NCBI GenBank assembly: GCA_022925895.1
Contig: JAKSYS010000293.1
Coordinates: forward strand, 1 to 64,000
Direction: 5' to 3'
DNA length: 64,000 bases
Source: Fragilaria crotonensis
Taxonomy: Eukaryota; Bacillariophyta; Fragilariophyceae; Fragilariales; Fragilariaceae
Shown here: piece by piece, positions 57,079 through 64,000 of the stretch
Numbering within the stretch: the stretch's first letter is position 1
Layout: the number at the start of each line of letters is the position of its first letter
The notes under the pieces: model-generated
What the model saw: the letters and a program-made list of their open reading frames with translations, nothing else
What the model was told of the DNA's origin: nothing
The model's database searches: none
Made by a program: the position numbers and the translations under genes

Positions 57079-58539
57079 GAGACCATTCGGCCTCTGGAGA
57101 GCGGCCCGATCCCGCCGGCCTCTCGTTATATCACCGTTACCACTCTAAATTTTGTATGGTTGAATAAGCTTAGTTTCTCACAAAGTATTTAACCGTTTTT
57201 GAGCGTATAAAAACGCGTGATATCTCCACCAATTCCACGAAGTTCGATGAGATAGTGCACATTGGTGTTCATTGGGTGGTGTTGCTTCAGGATGTGCACG
57301 GTCGCTGCGAACTTCGCCATTTTGATGAAGTCGATATGCAACCTGAAATTGACATTCCACGTGGAAATACTAAAAAAATGTACTAATTCCCACGTAAGCT
57401 GTACGCAAGTAAAAATTCCGGATCCTCGCCAAGAATTGCATGCTTTTGAATAACAACACTCAAGAGCACCGCACTAGGAGCTGATGATGAACAGGGGAAG
57501 ACAAGCCATGCGCGGTCAACAACTTTTGTAACAATGATGACTCCAGCAAGAAAACTAATGCTATCACCAAGAATTTGCTTGGGTCAGTTTTGTCTCGCCA
57601 AACTCAAAGGCAAACTTGCCTCAATTTCTGAAATCATTACCCATCTGAATTCTCCGTCAGCGTCGCGGTTATGCATGTCAGGAAGTGGGGGGATACCAAG
57701 ACTTTCCAGAGGTTTGCTTGTTCAAGGAACAACAAGACAATGCGTGCTGACTTTCTGTTTTCAGGAGAAATGTTCTTACCGCCTTTTCCATCCAGACGGA
57801 TGAAACAAGTAATGTCAATATGCACATGGCAATTTGAATTCGGCAGGATATGATTGTTGACAATAATGATGTGGCAATAACCAAAAGAGCGGTCAATGAT
57901 TCGGAGTCAGTAGTACAGCTGCTGGGTATGAAAGAAAAATCTACTTCGGGATGCCAAAACCGCCACGTTATGAAGGTCATCATCACCGCTTAAAACTTCG
58001 TTCCAAACTACGACGCACGTGTAGCCAAGTCATCCGATTCTCATTCGAGGAACAAAATTATGTTGTGGAGGTGTTTTCCATAATTGATTGTAACGATTGA
58101 ACTGTAATAGTGCGCGCAACAAGTAGAACAAAACAACAACGATAGTGACAGCGTGGTGCTCCGAATATACATGACTACCTCACCACTAGTAGCTACTGAA
58201 AGCAAACAATAATTATGTAGACTACTATTTGTTGAGACGTCGGCTCATGTGCTTGCATCACAAACATCTAAGAAGTGTTTTTTCTTGATGAAGATGCAGG
58301 CTTCATTCAGCTGTAGTCATATAGTACTAATGCAATCTGGGTGCAACTCAAGATTTTCTCGAGCCCAAAAAAAGGCGCGTCGAAATGCGATCGGGCATGG
58401 TGGGCGATTTACTTAAACAATTTTTTTATTTAATTGGCTTAATCGATGGAGGATGCATTTCAGAGAAGGCGTTAAAATTTGGGGCGAAATTGTGCTCATA
58501 ACCAGAAATCGGGCCGCTCTCCAGAGGCCGAATGGTCTC
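57079..58539. mobile_element. 1.46 kb TIR DNA element with TA target duplication
   Basis: A perfect 32-bp terminal inverted repeat starts GAGACCATTCGGCCTCTGGA at 57079 and ends at 58539. It is flanked by TA (57077-57078 and 58540-58541). The length and TA duplication suggest a Tc1/mariner-like insertion. Open frames inside are short (under 103 codons) and I could not recognise a DDE/DDD transposase, so it is non-autonomous or decayed. Perfect TIRs suggest modest age. Its TIR differs from those of the elements at 15.7 and 61.5 kb. Confidence 0.88.
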
Positions 58540-58572
58540 TATCATAGTGTCAACGAAAGAAACCTGTCTCAG

Positions 58573-58654
58573 CCGTTTTACTCGGTATATCCATGCCAGT
58601 AGCGCTGGCTCAACCGTTTTACGCGGTATATCCATGCCAGTAGCGCATGCTCAA
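58573..58654. repeat. 41-bp tandem duplication
   Basis: Two head-to-tail 41-bp units (CCGTTTTACTCGGTATATCC... and CCGTTTTACGCGGTATATCC...) differing at three positions, just outside the 1.46 kb TIR element. Confidence 0.9.
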
Positions 58655-59158
58655 GTACTGACTACTGGAGTATCGTGTACCGTACTGACGGCTGAGTCAC
58701 GTGTTCATCGGAGATGCTGTCATGAGCGGTGGGCAATGTTGTGGTGACATAGTAGTGTGTAGTCTACCCTCTACTAGTAGAGTGTGATTAAGTCAAAGAA
58801 ACATGCTGATCTAATCATTAGAAGGAGGAATCTCAGTTGCTTCTATCTAGCTACACGTCAAACCATGGAAGTTAAAGATCCCCTAAACTCCTTGACATCT
58901 GAAAACACCACCACAATAGTATGCGCATGCACAGTTTCCATTTCTCATGCAATTCAGCACATCAACAAGTCAGGACATTGACTTTGCTAACCAAAAGTTT
59001 GTATCTGATGCTTGTAGGGCATAGTTCACATTGTTTACTTAAGTGTAGCTTTAAATTCTTGATCGCAGAAACGTGGGCTCGGCTACATTCCATGATTAGG
59101 TAGGTAACAAAGAAACTATGTTTAAACGGCAACAGGCTTTTCTATCACAAGTACTAGT
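58655..59158. other. intergenic, nothing recognised
   Basis: Short spacer before LINE copy D. No gene or repeat recognised. Confidence 0.4.
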
Positions 59159-59174
59159 AGGATATTTGGTTCCA

Positions 59175-61317
59175 ATCACCATCTGCATCGGCGAGATCCG
59201 AGTCGACGCGGATGCCCTGTTTGCAATCATAGGGACAAAACATGGTCACATATTTTGCGGTGTCCACACCCCAGTCGCAAGGATTGGAGAACGAGTGCAC
59301 TAACGTCACTTCGTGCACTATGCGACAAGTGGAATACATGGCCACGTCTACGAGACATTCTCCTTGACGGTCTTCGAGGGTGGTTCGAGAGCCCGAATCC
59401 AGATACGTACCAACTTGCGAGCTCTAACTACGCAGCAGAATTTCAGCAATTAATTACGCAACAAAACACAATCGGGTGGAAGCATGTCTTTTTGGGGCGT
59501 TTCAGTTCTTGGGAATGGAGCAATCTTCAGGACACATATTAGCTATGTGTCGCGACCAAATCGCAACCCTAGTAAAAATTGCCGAACAGGCCTCAAGTGG
59601 CAAATTGCTGTGATAGGTTGCCTGTGGGACCAATGGTATTTATTATGGGAGAGTCGACTGTCTCTTATTTCTCAGCTGAACGTGGACGCTGATGATAAAG
59701 CAAAAGAGTTTCAACACCAATATGGGAAAGCGCACCCGTTTGTATTGATGTCGCCTCACGCTGGAGCTTTCGTGACGCTCTCAGAAGGCACGATTACGTC
59801 AAAAGTCGTCAAAGAGCTACGCAACCATGCAACAGGGCCCCCGCTACGTTTACACATTCAACAGCGTAATGACTGGACTGATCACACGATGGAGTTAATC
59901 AACTGGAAAGCTCACGGTAAAGCTTTCAACGGAATGATAGGGAAGAGAGTTCACCTAACAAAGTTGGTTCATGAAATTCTTCCAACATTTCGAAGGTTGA
60001 ATAAGCTCACTAAAAGTGAGCGCAAGTGCCCGGCATGTAATAATGCAGAAGAAACTCGAGATCACATCATCAGGTGTCAACACGATAAACGAGCTCGATG
60101 GAGGACCGCGTTCATGACAGCGATCGAAGGATTTCATGCAAAGGAAAACACATCCCCGTTGCTTCGGCACGTGTGGAGAGAGGCGATGGAACTATGGTTT
60201 GCAGCTGACACCGACGTCGTTCATGTATCACCTGTTCTTTTTCCGCCGGAAGTTCGCCGAGTGATCATGCACCAGAACGAGATAGGGTGGCGACAAGTAT
60301 TCAATGGCCGATTTGCGATAGCCTGGTCGACGGTACAAGAGGACTACTTAGCTAGGCACAATGTATCGAGCGGACGCAATAATACTCAACTGCGCAAGAA
60401 AGGCAAACAATGGCAGAAGAAGTTTATCCTGGAGATATGGAAGCAATGGATGACTTTGTGGAAAGCCCGCAACGACTTGGTCCACGGGAAAGATACGACG
60501 GCTCAGAACGAGGCAAATCGACGAAGAACGGCAGAAGAATTGAGGGCAATATACGACCGACGGGAGCAGTTAGAACCGGAATATCAACGCTTATTGTATA
60601 GTGATGTGCAGGATCATCTTCAGAGGCATCGGGATTATACAACAAGGAACTGGGTTAATACAAATGCGCCTATCCTCCGCGAAAGTCTACGTCGCGCCAA
60701 ACGAAGAGCAGTTGCGGGAGTACGATCAATAAGGTCGTATTTTGCGCCAGTACGGTGATTCCACGGACGCCATACTGAACACTGGACGCTACCTTACAAG
60801 AAGGGTAGTATCTAGTCGTGTGGGTCGACCACCTCGTAGCGGGTGAAGCGGCAGCACGTTAATTTGATGTTTAGTTTTTTTTTTATTATGGGAGAGTCGG
60901 AATACAGACCTCCACGGTGCAGATGCCCGACAGAGCGCACTAGTTGAACGTCGAAACGCATTACGAACCTTGCGAGACCTCTATGCATTTCGGAGACAGT
61001 TTGAACCATCGGCACAAGCCCTGCTAATGGCAGACATTCAAGACCACGAAGCAAAACTAACATGGCACCTCAAGGCATGGCTCAATATTAATGAATCTGT
61101 GCTGCGAGCTAGTTACACACGGGCAAAGATGATGGCAATCTCGGGGATGCGGTCGCTACGACACTATTGGTCGGGTGCTTAGCAAGTTATGTGAGATGTT
61201 GTAGCACGTGGTATGTGGAGTCCCGTTTCACACGAGGCGTGGGTTTCACCGTACGGGTCCAATGTCTCTATACCAAGGATGTCGCGGCAGTACGTAAAAT
61301 AGATTTGAGTTTTTTTA
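59175..61317 (+). mobile_element. LINE copy D, 5'-truncated, interrupted by LINE copy C
   Basis: Plus-strand fragment bounded by 16-bp duplications AGGATATTTGGTTCCA (59159-59174 and 61318-61333). It begins just before the zf-RVT finger (CPVCNHRDKTWSHILRCPHP), continues with RDILLDGLRGWFESP, NTIGWKHVFLGRFS and WDQWYLLWES, and is cut at 59656 by copy C. It resumes after 60899 with HGADARQSALVERRNALRTL ... SGMRSLRHYWSG. The 3' end is GCGGCAGTACGTAAAA, TAGATTTGAG, then seven T. It is more diverged than A to C, with several frame changes, so it is older than C. Confidence 0.9.
59657..60884 (+). mobile_element. LINE copy C, 5'-truncated, nested in copy D
   Basis: Plus-strand fragment of about 1.23 kb flanked by ATTATGGGAGAGTCG (59642-59656 and 60885-60899). 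The duplication extends to 18 bp if three T shared with the tail are counted. One open frame to 60758 encodes the last RNase H motif (LISQLNVDADDKAKEF), the finger RKCPACNNAEETRDHIIRC and the C-terminal domain IGWRQVFNGRFAIAW, ARNDLVHGKD and GVRSIRSYFAPVR. The 3' end is GCGGCAGCACGTTAATT, GATGTTTAG, then about ten T. The upstream start of the open frame lies in copy D and is accidental. Confidence 0.95.
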
Positions 61318-61369
61318 AGGATATTTGGTTCCACCACAATGCATCTTCCAGACATTTTTGAAAGCCCTG

Positions 61370-64000
61370 ATGCCCTGCCTCCTAACGTGCTGTTGCGTTG
61401 TCCGATGAAAAAACAATCAACCCGCACGGCTCAACAGAATCTTACTAGTAGGCAGACGACGTCAAGCAAAACTATTTCCTCCCACCCGTTACTCTCGCCA
61501 GATACTTGTACCGGATCGGAGTGAAAAAACTGCGAATGGATCTACCGTATTCCTCGGTATTTTGTACCCGGCAAATCTACATCAAAAATGTCCGAAGGGT
61601 ACAGGACACCGAGGAGAAATGAACTCTGCGCAAACCAATGAAAAACTATAAAATGAAGATTTCAACTCAACTGTTGATCATTTAAGTTATGCATGTAAAT
61701 GCAGCTTTCAGTGCGTGGATTTCAAATGACCTGATGTTTTAGGGAAATGCCAGAATTTGCTAAACAGAAGGATCGAAAATCAAGCAGCATTTTTGAATCA
61801 AGTGGGTCAAAAATGTACATCGATTTTTATCAAAGGGTACAAAATTCTGCGGGGTACAAAATACCGAGGAATACGGTAAAGCCTCTGATAGCCAAGTCCT
61901 TTGCTCTTTTAATACTCTCGCGCATTGTTGGACCATGTATTTGTGGCCAGTTCTTGCTGATGCTAGTTGACTGCGATAAATGTTCTCCTGTGTCCCGAGG
62001 TAAAAGTTCCTGAACTCTCGGTTCCGTGTGATATCGGGCGTCATGGAGTTCGCGAATCCCTCTTGCGCTGGCTGCACTCATTGACTCCAAAACACTTTTA
62101 TTGAATTTGTCAGCCATTGTTGGCCAGTCATCGCTTTCGCCCGAGTGTTCGTAGCTGTTCTCGAATAACACCGTTCTTGGTATGTACTCCAAGCGGCGCC
62201 AACACTTCCATTGAAAATTTGTCTCCACCCTTTGATTGATTGTCGCTGGATGACCATTCTTATGTCGTCAGGAAATTGCGTTATATCAATTGTCGTTCTT
62301 GTGTGCGTATCCTCCTGAAACCAGTGTGTTATCGTGAAAAGTAGCGCGTGTTGTAGATTGGGCCACGCGTTGTTTTTCTTGCAATATTGTTTCACTTCTT
62401 TTAAGAACTCACATCGCCACCAGGCTCCGCTTGAATGATGGCAGCAATATGACCCCTATCCTCAGCGTGATCACATAAGGGGCATTTTTGTTTGACTGGC
62501 GCATAACGATAAATGTGCGCGTTTGTTGGCAAGATGTCGTGTCTTAACAATTTAAAATAATGGACTTGTCTGTGCTGATTTGCGCTCAATGCTGAACCGT
62601 GCGCATCCCAATTGATGGACTCAAAAATCTCTCCTGTCCAACAATTTTTTGTACGGATGTATGCCATCAACGGTGGGCCGCTGGCAGCAAAAAGGAGAGC
62701 GGCAGTGTGATGAGCAGTGACAGTACCTTGTGGTAAACTTAATGCTGCGCCAATGATTGTGGGCAACAAGGTTTCTGGGCTAGGACGACCGAATGTGCGC
62801 TGAAATGACGATGCCATGCGATCTGCGTCCACGTGCAGTTGAGCCAAAAGAGTGAGCTCCTCGTATATTTTGTGCTTATCTTCATGTCCTTCTTTGATGT
62901 GATGTACTATATCAATGAGTGGTGGGAGCCTTTTCATGCGTTCCTGGATCATAACAAGCATGCATGTCCCAGCATTCTAGTATCATCACGTCTAATTCTG
63001 CGAGTTGGGTGTTTTGCAATGATGAGTGGCTTCTTGTCGATTCTTTGAGTCCAAAGAGGGTATCGAGCAAGCTATGACTATCCGTTGCTAAGTGACCTTC
63101 CCATGCGTCTGTTTGGTGAGTGAACTCTGCGAGCCGTATGAGAAAGCATAATAACGACAGCAATCCGTGTGCCTCCGATCTGTAAGAAGTATGCCCGCGC
63201 CTCTCACCAATCCCATGCCTGTGGCGACTCGTTCTCCAAAGGTGGGGCAGTACTCATATCCCAGACGAAGGCGCCTTGCGTTTGTGACCATCATTCCGAC
63301 CCGTTGCTAACTGCTGCAGCCAACAATGCCTTGATCTAGGGCTACATCTATCAATCTAGGGAATTTGTATGCTCCAGAAATTCGGCCTCCCATGTTTCAA
63401 TTTTGCAAAGAATGATTTCAGGGAATCTGACGATTCAACTTCCTCTTCCATATACCAACTCCAACATGTAATCTTCCACAGCTGCGGCGGATGAAAAACA
63501 TACCTCTACTGGGACCGCATGTCTTGGGATTCCCGTCTATCGATTCTTTTAGTATCTGATTCTGCATATTGGTCGTCGTTCACCCTATAGCATATCAGAA
63601 ACGTGTCATCGTGACGGATCCACAATCGCATTTCCGTTGCGTACACAAAGTGTTCATGGAGCAGCAGCCATGTTGTGAATATCAATTTTCCACGGTCCGA
63701 GAGGTGTGTGTAGCGTACCATCGACCTCGCTCCATAGCCTGTTAGCGCGCTCCCAACAAAGTATCCATGATTCTTTTGATGAGGGTCGTTCTTGAAGAAA
63801 AAGGACTAGCTGTCTTGCTAAATGTGAGTGAGATGCTCCTTCTGTTTTTACCATGCCCAAACAATCGCCACGAATGGTTGTTAAGTCTGAGAGTGTGATC
63901 GCTTTCAAGTACACACGACAATAAATCAGCTTCTTGACTTCTGCAGAAGTAAATCTTCCTGATGTCATCACTAAGTCCATAATCGCAGAATTGCCTACTC
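61370..64000 (-). mobile_element. LINE copy E, runs off the window end
   Basis: Minus-strand, more diverged member. Parts from the window edge inward: ORF2 segment before RNase H (GRFTSAEVKKLIYCRVYLKA), RNase H (ATDSHSLLDTLFG, IKEGHEDKHK, LHVDADRMAS), finger (QKCPLCDHAEDRGHIAAI), C-terminal domain (IKGWRQIFNGSVGAAWSTYQ ... ESIKRAKDLAIRGF). A MITE at 61545-61876 cuts the last motif, and RSIRSFFTPIR follows on its far side. The 3' end carries GCAACAGCACGTTAGG without a clear oligo(T). Many frame changes: an old copy. No TSD can be checked because the 5' end is outside the window. Confidence 0.85.
61545..61876. mobile_element. 332-bp MITE nested in LINE copy E
   Basis: A perfect 25-bp terminal inverted repeat starts CCGTATTCCTCGGTATTTTG at 61545 and ends at 61876. 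TA is duplicated on each side (61543-61544, 61877-61878). No coding capacity. Inner copies of GGGTAC/ACCGAGG-like motifs near 61.60 and 61.83 kb echo the TIR. Removing it restores the LINE reading GF-RSIRSFF, which confirms both the boundaries and the TA duplication. Confidence 0.95.

Noticed and set aside
57534-57986. Open frames inside the 1.46 kb TIR element as a transposase
   Set aside because: No catalytic DDE/DDD spacing or HTH motif could be recognised on either strand.

Overview
The window looks like nuclear DNA from a stramenopile alga, most likely a pennate diatom. Supporting signs are short GT-AG introns (75 to 91 bp), a single-chain eukaryotic urease with a nearby UreG, secreted LRR proteins with Pro/Thr-rich necks, and cytochrome b5 proteins whose N-termini look like diatom plastid presequences (signal peptide ending VA|F). 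LTR and LINE retroelements are abundant, and GTAC-rich AT-neutral spacers separate the genes. The species cannot be named from sequence alone.

Layout. 1-9.6 kb: gene-poor, holding a broken Ty3/gypsy pol fossil (5.2-7.6 kb). 9.7-11.7 kb: a spliced secreted LRR protein. 12.7-18.5 kb: a divergent urease/UreG pair, with a 1.25 kb TIR element in the spacer. 18.8-25.9 kb: a small membrane protein, dUTPase, an eight-EF-hand protein, an LRR remnant and a Gln-rich multi-zinc-finger protein. 26.7-27.9 kb: a Ty1/copia fossil. 28-35.6 kb: a PHO88/SND3-like protein with acidic tails, a CTP-dependent lipid-kinase-like protein, two tandem cytochrome b5/membrane paralogs and an orphan ORF. 38-42.4 kb: a foldback repeat, a truncated LINE, a hexamer microsatellite and a SMARCAL1-type SNF2 protein. 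42.5-50.5 kb: a full-length 8 kb RNase H-bearing LINE with a 16-bp target-site duplication, inserted in a remnant of the phosphoesterase gene found at 52.9-54.6 kb. 50.8-56.8 kb: an ankyrin protein, the intact phosphoesterase with EF hands, and a spliced membrane protein. 57-64 kb: a transposon graveyard with a 1.46 kb TIR element, one LINE nested in another, and a LINE interrupted by a 332-bp MITE.

The most distinctive thing is the LINE family. Four copies (A-D) share a 3' terminal motif GCGGCAGCACGTTAA (with small variation in D) and end in oligo(T), not oligo(A), on the coding strand. Each has a clean TSD. A fifth copy (E) is more diverged.

Many host genes and the young LINE show single-base frame changes, several at short homopolymers. 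Conserved sequence continues in the next frame. These look more like residual assembly indels than biology, so reading frames here should be treated with care. The functional links visible are urease with its GTPase chaperone UreG (nitrogen from urea) and the tandem cytochrome b5 pair; otherwise neighbours appear unrelated, as is usual in eukaryotes.
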